In this document: piece by piece, positions 53,127-61,452 of the stretch
Position numbering within the stretch: the first letter of the stretch is position 1
How the letters are laid out: every line of letters starts with the position of its first letter
Assembly (NCBI GenBank): GCA_017468085.1
Contig: JAFUJR010000037.1
Span: 1-64,000 of the forward strand
Reading direction: 5' to 3'
Source of the DNA: Clostridia bacterium
GTDB taxonomy: Bacteria; Bacillota; Clostridia; Christensenellales; Borkfalkiaceae
Length of the DNA stretch: 64,000 nucleotides
Position numbers and translations under genes: made by a program
The notes under the pieces: model-generated
The model's input: only the letters and a program-made list of their open reading frames with translations
Told to the model about the DNA's origin: nothing
The model's database searches: none

Positions 53127-55556
53127 TCAGTTTTGCGTTTCGTCGTTCTTGCGCTTTTTCAAAATCAATATATCGACGAGGATGCAAATGACCGCCGTAC
53201 CCAAAATGAGGTAAACAAGGCGGAAAATACTGTCGTTGTTCGAGGTGAGGCTACCATAGGTGAGCTGCTCGGGAATGGGCGTCGTTGCGCTGAAATCGGT
53301 TACGTACGCCTTGGGGATAAAGCCCGTTTGGCGCACGCCGTTTTCGTCCACGTAAGCGACGTGGTAATAGGGGTGGTCGAGCTTATCGATTTCGCCGAGC
53401 AAGGTGATTTGCATATCCGCATTCAACCTCGACGCGGTGAGCAGGGAATTTAAATAAGGGAACTTATAAAGGAAAACCGCGTTAGTGAGATAGCCCGTTT
53501 TTTCGCTGTCGTAGTCAGAGCGGTATTCTTCGGCGGGAAGCTCGTTACACTGCGTTTTGAGGACGAGGCAGGTTTGATATTCGTGCGTTTCCTCGTTGAA
53601 AATCGCAAGGGCGTTGTGCTTTTCCGTTTCCCCGATTTTTAAGGCGGTGAAGGGCATTGCTCTGCGTTCAAAGGAAAGGTAAGGGAATTCCGTTGCGCCC
53701 TCTAAGGCGTTAATATCGAAGTAGACGGTCAACGCGTCGGGTTGGGTCTGCACGACGGAGAAAGTCGCGCTCTCTTTGGCGAAAATACTTTCGTCCGCGC
53801 CGTTTACCGCTATCGTTTTTACGGTGGGCAGATTTAAAAGCGCGGTCTGCGCCATATAATTTTCGGCGTACAAAACGTAGGTTTTGTTTTCTTCAATGCC
53901 GAAAGTGAAAGCGGTTACCGTCGTTTGGGCGGAAGCCGTATAAACGAGGGGGTCGTTCAGCCCGTACTGCGTGGGCGTTTCCCCGTCAAGTTTATAAAGT
54001 TTTCCCTCTATCAAAGCGTAGAGGTTGCCCTCGTAATCGACGGAAATTTTCTTTGCGTTTTGGGGCAGATTGCCGTACACCTCCACGCCGTCCTCGTTTT
54101 CGGAAAGAAACTGCGCCTCGGTGTAACGATGGATTTTTGCGCCGCTTGCGACGTACAGATTTCCGTAAGCGTCAGCGGTCAAAAGTGAGGGGATACGGGT
54201 GGCGGCGCGCTTGGTTTCCGCATATTGCCATTCGCCGTTTTCGTCCGTGCCGATAAGGTAGTGCGAGTAATTGTCCAAAGCCAAATAATACTTACCGTAC
54301 ACGCTTGCCGCGCCGACGATATTGCCGATAAAATCGTCAAATTCCGCAAGTTTTTCGCCGTACGTTTCCGATTGCAGACTGTACAAAATCGCTTGGTCTT
54401 GGTTGGCAACGAGTAAAGTGTTGCCGTCGGAAACGAGCCTTTCGGCAATCAATTCGTTTTCGATAGGGGTTTGGAAATTGTCCGTAGCGGTGTCGAGGAC
54501 GGAAATGCGCTTGTTTCCGTTGTCGGCAATGAGCAACAGATTATCTGCAAGGCAGACGTCCGCCGCGTCGTTTATACGGTTAACGGAAGAGGAGCGGTTG
54601 CCGATTTCACGGTCAGTGAAATCGCAGTCGGTTAAGTTGAATTCACGCACCGAATTGCCGTCCACGGCGTATACGGCGCCGTCAAATACGGTGAGGGCGG
54701 AAAATTTGCCGTCCGTTTTGTTGAGCGGCGCGAGGGAATTTTCGTTGATGATGCTTGTCGTCGCAAGCTCGGTCAAATCGTAGGCGTAGAAGGTTGCAGG
54801 GTCGTTCGTGCTCGTGCAACAGAATACGCCGTTTACGATACGGATAGAGGAAAAAGCGGAGAAGTTGTCGAATACGGCGACGGTGGACGACGCGTCTTGG
54901 GCGGATTGCGCTTGTAAATCGATTTTCCGCAAATTATTGCCGGACGTATAGTACAACTCGTTTTCGTATACGGCGATGGTGGGTTTGCCCGAAAGGTCGC
55001 TCTTTAAGGTTTTGGCGTGGGTTACGTCAATATCGTAAGCGAGTAAATCTAACTGCGAAAGCTGAGTGGTGGAGGCTTTCGTGTCCGTGAAATACAGCAT
55101 ATCGCCGTGCAGGTAGAAGGTCGTGCAAGGGAAACTTGTGTTCTTCACCGTCGGGGTAGGCTCGTCCAAGGTATTCGGCGCGAGGATATAAAGATAAGTC
55201 GCGTCGAGGAAATATAAATTTCCCGTTTCGTCAAATTGTAATTTGGTAACGTTGTTTTTTAAGGGGTCGGAGTTTACGTTGTGGACGTATTCGCGATATA
55301 CCCCGTCTGCTTGGTCGTAGACGTAGATGACGTTTCCGTCTGCAATCGCCGTGTAGTCCTCGTTAACGGCAACGTCGGTGGGGGCGTTGAGGTCGAGGTA
55401 CTGCTTGTAGGAATCAGGCAAAAACAGAGAGGCGGCGGGGATAGGCTCGAACGCGTTTGCCGTTAGATTTTTTTGGACAAGCGAAAGCGCCGCGCCCGAA
55501 ATGGAGCACGCTGCCAAAGAAAGTATACAAATCATCGTCGTCTTAAAATTCTTCAT
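53127..55556 (-). CDS. Exported propeller-like protein with SH3-like domain and C-terminal anchor
   Basis: An 809-residue envelope protein. The N-terminus is a signal sequence (TTMICILSLAACSISGAALS). Most of the protein is made of repeated short beta units (for example DAYGNLYVASGAKIHRY, DYEGNLYALIEGKLYKLDGE, NGVFCCTSTNDPATFYAYDL), which look like an NHL- or WD-type beta-propeller. From about 690 an SH3-like domain follows (YLTNAVFLYKFPYLNSLLTA, GFIPKAYVTDFSA), then a membrane helix near the end (FRLVYLILGTAVICILVDIL) and a basic tail. A short related protein is encoded at 56503. Function unknown; likely wall or surface. Confidence 0.75.
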   Translation of the reverse strand: MKNFKTTMICILSLAACSISGAALSLVQKNLTANAFEPIPAASLFLPDSYKQYLDLNAPTDVAVNEDYTAIADGNVIYVYDQADGVYREYVHNVNSDPLKNNVTKLQFDETGNLYFLDATYLYILAPNTLDEPTPTVKNTSFPCTTFYLHGDMLYFTDTKASTTQLSQLDLLAYDIDVTHAKTLKSDLSGKPTIAVYENELYYTSGNNLRKIDLQAQSAQDASSTVAVFDNFSAFSSIRIVNGVFCCTSTNDPATFYAYDLTELATTSIINENSLAPLNKTDGKFSALTVFDGAVYAVDGNSVREFNLTDCDFTDREIGNRSSSVNRINDAADVCLADNLLLIADNGNKRISVLDTATDNFQTPIENELIAERLVSDGNTLLVANQDQAILYSLQSETYGEKLAEFDDFIGNIVGAASVYGKYYLALDNYSHYLIGTDENGEWQYAETKRAATRIPSLLTADAYGNLYVASGAKIHRYTEAQFLSENEDGVEVYGNLPQNAKKISVDYEGNLYALIEGKLYKLDGETPTQYGLNDPLVYTASAQTTVTAFTFGIEENKTYVLYAENYMAQTALLNLPTVKTIAVNGADESIFAKESATFSVVQTQPDALTVYFDINALEGATEFPYLSFERRAMPFTALKIGETEKHNALAIFNEETHEYQTCLVLKTQCNELPAEEYRSDYDSEKTGYLTNAVFLYKFPYLNSLLTASRLNADMQITLLGEIDKLDHPYYHVAYVDENGVRQTGFIPKAYVTDFSATTPIPEQLTYGSLTSNNDSIFRLVYLILGTAVICILVDILILKKRKNDETQN

Positions 55557-55564
55557 ACGGTTTT

Positions 55565-55593
55565 ATTATAACATGCTTTTTGTAAAAAAGCAA
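55565..55593 (-). promoter_or_regulatory. Promoter of the 809-residue gene, probably leaderless
   Basis: On the minus strand TTGCTT (55588-55593), 17 bases, TATAAT (55565-55570). The -10 ends only eight bases before the ATG, so transcription would start at or next to the start codon, and no ribosome site exists. Confidence 0.6.
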
Positions 55594-55659
55594 GGAATGA
55601 AGATAAGTTTTTTTTAATTTCAAAATCCCAAAATAAGAAAGACGAAATACATTGTAAAT

Positions 55660-55714
55660 GCGGAATGCGGAAGGTTGCATGCGGAATGCGGAAGGTTGCA
55701 TGCGGAGTGCGGGA
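55660..55714. repeat. 21-base tandem repeat
   Basis: Unit GCGGAATGCGGAAGGTTGCA plus T occurs at 55660-55680 and 55681-55701, then decays. Similar GCATTC/GAATGC scraps occur near 651-675 and 34870. Confidence 0.8.
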
Positions 55715-55839
55715 TCGTGGAAAATAAGGCTGTTCGTGTTTTTCTTGCAAAAGTGAGGAAAATGAGTTGCTTTTTAGCGAAAATACACTTTAACAGGCAT
55801 ACATTTGGCAAGTTTTACCATTCAAATCACCTGCAAAAA

Positions 55840-55853
55840 CGAACAAATGTTCG
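55840..55853. promoter_or_regulatory. SOS box (LexA operator)
   Basis: CGAACAAATGTTCG matches the Bacillus/Clostridium LexA consensus (CGAAC-N4-GTTCG). It lies about 50 bases before a promoter-like site and 97 bases before a phage-type regulator gene, which could link that gene to DNA damage. Confidence 0.75.
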
Positions 55854-55950
55854 GATTTTAACCAAAAAAGTGGCAGTAGATACTTGATAAAAACAAAATA
55901 AATGGCATAATAGCCCCGTCGCAACTTGGCGGCAAGGAGGTGAAAAGTTT

Positions 55951-56463
55951 TTGGAAAATTACGCGAAAGTAATGTTATACGTTTATCCGTTTTTAAAGAC
56001 GGTGCAAAAGGATTATGAGGGACATATCCGCAACAGGGCGATACTCTCGCACGGCAGCGGCATGACGGCAGAGCGCTTGGCGGAATACATAGCAAGTGAA
56101 ATTATCGTAAAGAGAAGTTTGGAGGGGCTGAAAGAGGATTTGGAAAAGGTTTTCGGGCGGTTGCAAGAGCGGGAAAACCGGCTTTTGTCCTTTCGGTATT
56201 TTGGGAAACGAAAACAACTTCGCGAATTTTTGAAAAACGAAAGCGCGAAGTCGGGTTGGAGCGAACGAAAGTATTTTCGGGAACAGAAACGGTTGGGCGA
56301 AAAGGTGAGCGCGATGATGCGCTCCGTCGGTTTGACCGAGGAACGGTACGAGGCGGAGTTTGCGCACTTGGATATTTTTCGGCGGATTGCCCGCTTCGTA
56401 GCGGAAGGACGGGACGAGAAAGTGTGCTTAGAAGAAGGACGGTTGGCTTGCGCGGCGAAGTGA
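55951..56463 (+). CDS. Phage-type transcription regulator (RinA/ArpU-like, tentative)
   Basis: A 170-residue basic, helical protein. It starts at TTG 55951 behind AAGGAGGTG. The middle holds LQERENRLLSFRYF and, later, GWSERKYFREQKRLGEKVSA, which resemble a sigma-region-4-like or RinA/ArpU late-gene activator HTH. Such regulators often lie just before the terminase genes in Bacillota phages, as here. No close match can be shown by reading; other small DNA-binding families are possible. An SOS box lies in front of it. Confidence 0.45.
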   Translation: MENYAKVMLYVYPFLKTVQKDYEGHIRNRAILSHGSGMTAERLAEYIASEIIVKRSLEGLKEDLEKVFGRLQERENRLLSFRYFGKRKQLREFLKNESAKSGWSERKYFREQKRLGEKVSAMMRSVGLTEERYEAEFAHLDIFRRIARFVAEGRDEKVCLEEGRLACAAK

Positions 56464-56502
56464 GGCGAGATATACAAGCCTTGCGGCGTGATGGGGAGAA
56501 CG

Positions 56503-57222
56503 TTACTCAGGGTCGTGGGTGGATTTTGGTTTTAAAATGAGGGCGGCGAGTAGGGGGACGAGCAGACAAAGAGCAATCAAAATGGCGATTTGCGCCGGGG
56601 TGTTGTTTTTTGCCTTAGGGGTTGCGCTGTCCGTTGACGGCGAGGTGAGGGAGGATAAGTATTCGGCGTATTCCGTATTCTCGTCAAAGTATAGGTCGTC
56701 GGGCTTAGGAATATAGCCGAATTCCCCCTCGCGGAGGACGTAGCAATAGGTGTTCGAGCCGACGTTATAGTCGCCGTAGTAGGCGCAGGTCATAATAATT
56801 TGCGTTAAAAATCCGTCGGACGTTTTGGCGTCGTCGTCGATTTTGTATTCGACGTCGAATATGTAAGTTAAGTAAGGGCGTTTTGGAACGTAGGGTACGA
56901 AGGTGAGCTGTTCCGTTTTGACGTAGCCGACGAGGCGCTGGGTGTGCGTGCCGTCCGTTTGGTATTCCACTCTGCAAAAGGTGGGGGTGTAATCGAGCAA
57001 TCGGACGTAATAGGTGGGCGGAAGCCGAAATAAGCCGTTCTGTGCGTTGGCGGTGGCGTAGAAAAAAACGTCGTCCGTTTGCACGTAGGCGTAATCCCCG
57101 TTTTGCGGGAGGGAAGTTTCCGCTTTTGCCCAAAACACCCCACCCATGTACGAGGTGAAGGACATACAAAGGAATATGAAGATGAGGAGGGGCGAGAGCG
57201 CCTTCGTGAGGATTTTTCGCAT
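56503..57222 (-). CDS. Secreted SH3-like membrane-anchored protein
   Basis: A 239-residue protein with a signal or anchor at the start (ALSPLLIFIFLCMSFTSYMG), an SH3-like beta domain (AYVQTDDVFFYATANAQNGL, YYVRLLDYTPTFCRVEY, GYVKTEQLTFVPYV), a low-complexity linker and a C-terminal membrane helix (PAQIAILIALCLLVPLLAAL). It resembles the last 130 residues of the protein encoded at 53127 in layout. It lies against the direction of the phage genes, between the regulator and the terminase. An inverted copy of the dispersed repeat overlaps its signal region (57141-57160). Function unknown. Confidence 0.72.
   Translation of the reverse strand: MRKILTKALSPLLIFIFLCMSFTSYMGGVFWAKAETSLPQNGDYAYVQTDDVFFYATANAQNGLFRLPPTYYVRLLDYTPTFCRVEYQTDGTHTQRLVGYVKTEQLTFVPYVPKRPYLTYIFDVEYKIDDDAKTSDGFLTQIIMTCAYYGDYNVGSNTYCYVLREGEFGYIPKPDDLYFDENTEYAEYLSSLTSPSTDSATPKAKNNTPAQIAILIALCLLVPLLAALILKPKSTHDPE
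57141..57160 (+). repeat. Dispersed repeat copy inside the signal region of the SH3-like gene
   Basis: CACCCATGTACGAGGTGAAG, on the strand opposite to the gene, where it lies over the codons for MGGVFW. Confidence 0.55.
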
Positions 57223-57367
57223 AAAAGACCTATATCGTCGCCGTTTGTTGCGCGCGGTGCTTGCAAAGTATACTGTAATAGGATAAAACGCACTCGATTT
57301 TCAGACGAGGCTATTTTATAGTATATTAGGGAGAGCGCAGTCGGGTTTTGAGAGTTTTTTAGGGATT

Positions 57368-58804
57368 ATGGAAGAGATTGTAGAAAAGCTGATTAAGATT
57401 GAAAGGGAATTAAAAAACCGTAGGTCGCGCGATCATTTGGCGGCGTACAACGCGGGGGAGAAAAAGCACGAGAAGCAGATTGCCTTTCACAAGTGTTTAA
57501 AACGGAATAGGTGGGTGTTTGGCGGCAATCGGTCAGGAAAGACGGAGTGCGGCGCGGTGGAGTGCGTATACCTTGCAAGAGGGATTCACCCTTACCGTCA
57601 AAATCGGGCGGAGGTGCAAGGGTGGGTGGTTTCCGTTTCGGCACAGGTACAGAGAGACGTCGCGCAAAAGAAGATATTGCATTATTTGCGCAAGGATTGG
57701 ATAGAGGACGTTGTGATGCTGAGCGGGCGGAAGGACTCGCCTGAAAACGGGATCATCGATTTTATCCGCGTCAAAAACGTGTTGGGCGGGGTTTCCGTGA
57801 TCGGATTTAAGAGTTGCGATCAAGGCAGGGAAAAATTCCAAGGGGCGTCCCTCGATTTCGTTTGGTTTGACGAAGAACCGCCGCAGGATATTTATATGGA
57901 ATGCAAGATGCGGCTTTTAGACAGGCGCGGGGAGATGTTTGGGACGATGACGCCGCTCAAGGGCTTGACGTTCGTGTACAAAGATATTTATTTGAACGAG
58001 CGCGCCGACCCCGAGGTTTGGTATGAATTTGTCGAGTGGAGCGACAATCCGTATTTGGATAAGGACGAGGTGGCGGCGCTTGAAGCGAGCTTGGACGAAC
58101 GCACTTTGCAGTCGAGGCGGTACGGGCGGTTTATCTCGGACGGGGCGGGGCTTGTCTATCCCGAATTCGACGAGAACGTACACGTCATCGAGCCCTTTTC
58201 CGTGCCGAAAGAGTGGCAGGATAATATTTCTATCGACCCCGGTTTGAACAATCCGCTTTCGGCGCATTGGTACGCGGTGGATTTTGACGATAACGTTTAC
58301 GTTATGGCAGAGCATTACGAGGCGGGGCGGGATATCGATTATCACGCCGAGCAGATAAAACGCATTTGCCGCGAGCTGGGCTGGCATACGGACGGCAAGG
58401 GGAGGATATGTTCGCTGATCGACAGCGCGGCGAAGCAACGAACCTTGGGCGGGGTAAAGAGCGTGGTGGAGCTCTTTTACGAGCGGGGGATTTTGGTCAA
58501 TCCGAACGTGGAAAAAGATATGTTTTCGGGCATAGCGAGGGTGAAGAGCTATTTGAGCCGAAAAAACGGGTTGCCGAATATTTACATCTTTAAAAACTGC
58601 GTTCGACTGATCAGCGAGTTGAAAGGGTATTATTGGGGGAGCGGGGACTTGCCGAGAAAGACAGCCGACCACGCCTTGGACGAGATGCGGTATTATTTGA
58701 TGTCGAGACCGCAAAAAAGCGCGCCCAAGACTGCGCTCACTTCCATTCAAAAGGATAAGGAAAGGCGGATAAGGGCGTTGAAGAATAAGCGAAGCTTTTT
58801 GTAA
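57368..58804 (+). CDS. Phage terminase large subunit
   Basis: A 478-residue DNA-packaging motor. Walker A is FGGNRSGKTECGAVE, Walker B is FVWFDEEPPQDIYMECKMRL, a coupling TTMTPLKG-type motif follows (GTMTPLKGLTFVY), and the C-terminal RNase H-like nuclease starts at SIDPGLNNPLSAHW. The length and order are normal. It opens a plus-strand phage head module. The ribosome site is weak (AGGG). No integrase or lysogeny gene is in view. Confidence 0.93.
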   Translation: MEEIVEKLIKIERELKNRRSRDHLAAYNAGEKKHEKQIAFHKCLKRNRWVFGGNRSGKTECGAVECVYLARGIHPYRQNRAEVQGWVVSVSAQVQRDVAQKKILHYLRKDWIEDVVMLSGRKDSPENGIIDFIRVKNVLGGVSVIGFKSCDQGREKFQGASLDFVWFDEEPPQDIYMECKMRLLDRRGEMFGTMTPLKGLTFVYKDIYLNERADPEVWYEFVEWSDNPYLDKDEVAALEASLDERTLQSRRYGRFISDGAGLVYPEFDENVHVIEPFSVPKEWQDNISIDPGLNNPLSAHWYAVDFDDNVYVMAEHYEAGRDIDYHAEQIKRICRELGWHTDGKGRICSLIDSAAKQRTLGGVKSVVELFYERGILVNPNVEKDMFSGIARVKSYLSRKNGLPNIYIFKNCVRLISELKGYYWGSGDLPRKTADHALDEMRYYLMSRPQKSAPKTALTSIQKDKERRIRALKNKRSFL

Positions 58805-58903
58805 ATGCGGAGTGTGTTCCGCAAGCGCTGAATGCCGAGCGCGAAATTGTGGATTGCGATGGGAAATGGGAAGATCGAAAAGGTGGATCGTAAGGAGAGA
58901 GAA

Positions 58904-59431
58904 GTGGAAAAGAAGATAGAGGAAACTGTGGAAAATAACGTCGTGGAAGCGGGCGGCACGGGGGAAAGCGAGCCCAAGAAAACGGTGAAAAAAACGACGA
59001 AGAAAAAGGAAGAAAAGATTGGGGACGCGCTGATGAAGGTGGCGCTCGGATATCAAATTGCCGAAGTAACGGAAGAATACGCGGAGGTGAACGGCGAGCT
59101 TAAGCTGACCAAGCGAAAAAAGACGAAGAAGGACGTGCCGCCCGATTTGAAGGCGGTGCAGCTCTTGCTTACCTCGGGGGAGAGCGCCGATTACGGCGGT
59201 TGGACGGACGAGGCGTTGCAGGCGGAAAAGGCGAAACTGCTTGCCGAATTGAAAGAGCAGGCGGCTATCGTTGCGGGGCAAGTCGAGGAGGGAAAAGAGC
59301 AAGCGCAGACGAGCGCGAAGCGTTCCGTGGCGAAAAAAAGCGGCGCGAAGAAAAAGGGGGCTGCGAAGAAAACGGCTGCGAAGAAAACGGCTGTGGCGAA
59401 AAAGTCTGCCGTGAAGAAGTCGGCAAAATAA
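58904..59431 (+). CDS. TerS-like protein with histone H1-like tail
   Basis: A 175-residue protein between terL and portal genes. Its middle (ALMKVALGYQIAEVTEEYAE, GELKLTKRKKTKKDVPPDLK, AVQLLLTS) matches the C-terminal half of phage small terminase subunits, but the N-terminal DNA-binding HTH is missing. The last 40 residues are Lys/Ala/Ser-rich (AKKSGAKKKGAAKKTAAKKT), as in histone H1 and bacterial H1-like proteins, and could replace the HTH as the DNA contact. I chose GTG 58904, directly behind AAGGAG with ideal spacing; upstream in-frame ATGs have none. GC-rich with strong Lys codon bias. Confidence 0.7.
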   Translation: MEKKIEETVENNVVEAGGTGESEPKKTVKKTTKKKEEKIGDALMKVALGYQIAEVTEEYAEVNGELKLTKRKKTKKDVPPDLKAVQLLLTSGESADYGGWTDEALQAEKAKLLAELKEQAAIVAGQVEEGKEQAQTSAKRSVAKKSGAKKKGAAKKTAAKKTAVAKKSAVKKSAK

Positions 59432-59515
59432 GAAATTGCATACACGGTTTGCGGCTTTCTTGAAGGAAGGCGAGGGGTGTAAAACTAAAAAAGTAAAAAG
59501 GAGGAATAAAGATAG

Positions 59516-61396
59516 ATGGAGCAAAAAACGTTTGATAAACAAGCGGAGGAAAGGGCGAAGGAGTTGGAGGCGGAGCGTTTGGCCGCCGAAATTACGGCGG
59601 ACTTTGAAAAACGCAGAGAGGCAAGGCGGAGCATTGAAAACGGTTGGCGTTTGAATATGAATTTTTTCAGCGGAAATCAGTATTGCGACGTGTCCCCGCT
59701 CGGCGGATTGGTAGAGGAGGACAAGCAGTATTATTGGCAGTCTCGCCGCGTATTCAACCACATTGCGCCTGCGGTGGATTCGCGTGTGGCAAAGCTGGAA
59801 AAGTTGAAACCCGTGTTGCGAGTACGCGCTTTTTCGGACGAGGACGGAGATTTGAAGGCGGCGCAGTTGGCGACGGGGATTTTACAGTACGTGCAGGAAC
59901 GTATCGGCTTGGAGGAGAGCTTGTCCAAAGCGACGGCTTGGTCGGAAGTGTGCGGAAGCGTCTTTTATAAAGTGCTTTGGAACGAGGAAGGAGGCAGGCA
60001 GGTAGCCGTTGACGGGGAAAACAGACCCGTTTACGAGGGGGAAGTGCAGGTGTCTATCGTGCCTCCGTTTGAGATTTTTCCTAACCGTTTGGACGCGGAG
60101 GATCTTGACGGCGTGCAGAGCGTTATCCATGCGCAAGCGGTTTCGGCGGGGTATATTTTAGAGAAATTCGGCGTGGCTGTTTCGGGTACGGAGATGACCG
60201 ACTTGTTTGGATACTCGGAGGCGTCGGCGGCAAAATTGCCGAAAAACACTTTGGGTATGCAAGCGGCGAAGTTGGAGGACGGAGTGTTGCTTTTGGAGCG
60301 ATACACCAAGCCGACGGCAGAAAGACCGGACGGCGCTTTGGAAATCGTGGCGGCGGGGAAACTTTTATACGAGGGGCCTTTGCCCTATAAAAACGGCGAG
60401 CGCGGCGAGAGAACCTTTCCGTTTATCAAGCAGGACAGCTTGCGCTTGCCCGGAGCGTTTTTTGCGACGAGCATCGTAGACAGACTTATCCCCGTTCAGC
60501 GCGCTTACAACGCCGTTCGCAACCGCAAACACGAATTTTTGAACAGACTTTCGATGGGCGTTTTGACGGTGGAGGACGGGTCTGTGGATACGGACGAGCT
60601 TGCGGAAGAAGGGTTGCTGCCCGGAAAAGTGCTCGTTTACCGTCAAGGCGGGAAAGCGCCGGAAATGCTGGATTGCGGGAAAGTGCCAAGCGAGTTCAAG
60701 GACGAAGAAGAATGGTTGGAAAAGGAATTTTCCGTGATTGGGGGCGTAAGCGACGTGGCGCAGAGCTCGACGGCGGTGCGCGTAACGTCCGCGACGGGGT
60801 TGCAGTTGCTCATTTCGCAGGACGAATCGCGCTTGGCGGCGTCGGTGGCGTGTATACATAAGGCGATGAAAGGGATCGGCAGGCAGATTTTGCGGTTGTA
60901 CCGCCAATTTGCGGGGAACGCGCGCTTGATGACCCTAACGGGCGAGAATAAAAAAACGCAGGTTTATTATTTCAACGCTTCCAAGCTGGACGTGAGCGAC
61001 ATTCGTTTTGAATCGCAGGACGTAACGACGCCTGAGGAGAAAAAAGCGACCCTTTTGAAGCTGTACGAGGCGGGGCTTTTGACGGATAAGGACGGCAATT
61101 TGACGCAGGAAAATAAACAGCGTATTTTGGACGCGTTTGGGTTTGGCGGTTATGAGAATGCGAGGGATATATCCTCTTTGCATATTGCAAAGGCGGGAGA
61201 AGAAAATTTGACCTTAAAAACGGAGGCGACAGAGGTGGATTTCTACGACGACCACGAGCTGCATATCACCGAGCATATCCGTTTCCTTTTGTCGGCAGAA
61301 TTTAAACGTGCTGCGGACGGGGGCGAGATGAAGAAGAGGTTCGAGGCGCATATTGAGGCGCATAAGGCGAAGCGGGGGACGGAGGCGAGAAAGTAA
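59516..61396 (+). CDS. Phage portal protein
   Basis: A 626-residue protein that forms the DNA-entry ring of the capsid. Portal-type blocks are visible in RRSIENGWRLNMNFFSGNQY, SRRVFNHIAPAVDSRVAKLE and FEIFPNRLDAEDLDGVQSVI; the second half (DRLIPVQRAYNAVRNRKHEF, GGVSDVAQSSTAVRVTSATG) is typical of P22-like/DUF-type portals. ATG 59516 follows GGAGG with 11 bases. A 7-base tandem (AGTGAAA units) after the stop at 61397-61425 is non-coding. Confidence 0.88.
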   Translation: MEQKTFDKQAEERAKELEAERLAAEITADFEKRREARRSIENGWRLNMNFFSGNQYCDVSPLGGLVEEDKQYYWQSRRVFNHIAPAVDSRVAKLEKLKPVLRVRAFSDEDGDLKAAQLATGILQYVQERIGLEESLSKATAWSEVCGSVFYKVLWNEEGGRQVAVDGENRPVYEGEVQVSIVPPFEIFPNRLDAEDLDGVQSVIHAQAVSAGYILEKFGVAVSGTEMTDLFGYSEASAAKLPKNTLGMQAAKLEDGVLLLERYTKPTAERPDGALEIVAAGKLLYEGPLPYKNGERGERTFPFIKQDSLRLPGAFFATSIVDRLIPVQRAYNAVRNRKHEFLNRLSMGVLTVEDGSVDTDELAEEGLLPGKVLVYRQGGKAPEMLDCGKVPSEFKDEEEWLEKEFSVIGGVSDVAQSSTAVRVTSATGLQLLISQDESRLAASVACIHKAMKGIGRQILRLYRQFAGNARLMTLTGENKKTQVYYFNASKLDVSDIRFESQDVTTPEEKKATLLKLYEAGLLTDKDGNLTQENKQRILDAFGFGGYENARDISSLHIAKAGEENLTLKTEATEVDFYDDHELHITEHIRFLLSAEFKRAADGGEMKKRFEAHIEAHKAKRGTEARK

Positions 61397-61425
61397 AAGT
61401 GAAAAGTGAAAAGTGAAGAGTGAAT
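61397..61425 (+). repeat. Short GTGAAAA tandem after the portal gene
   Basis: AGTGAAAAGTGAAAAGTGAA then GAGTGAATAAA: about four seven-base units. Confidence 0.75.
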
Positions 61426-61452
61426 AAATTTTTAACGGAGGAAAGGAGATAG

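Larger units (their letters stand above)
55557..55950. other. 394-base gap before the phage-type genes
   Basis: From left to right it holds the promoter of the minus gene, a tandem repeat at 55660, a weak AT-rich stretch, the SOS box at 55840, and a TTGATA-N18-TAATAG promoter-like pair near 55888-55917 in front of the next gene. No coding region is supported. Confidence 0.6.

Noticed and set aside
57917-59761. 614-codon antisense frame opposite terL and portal
   Set aside because: Leu/Arg-rich shadow of GC-rich phage genes with no start signal or domain.
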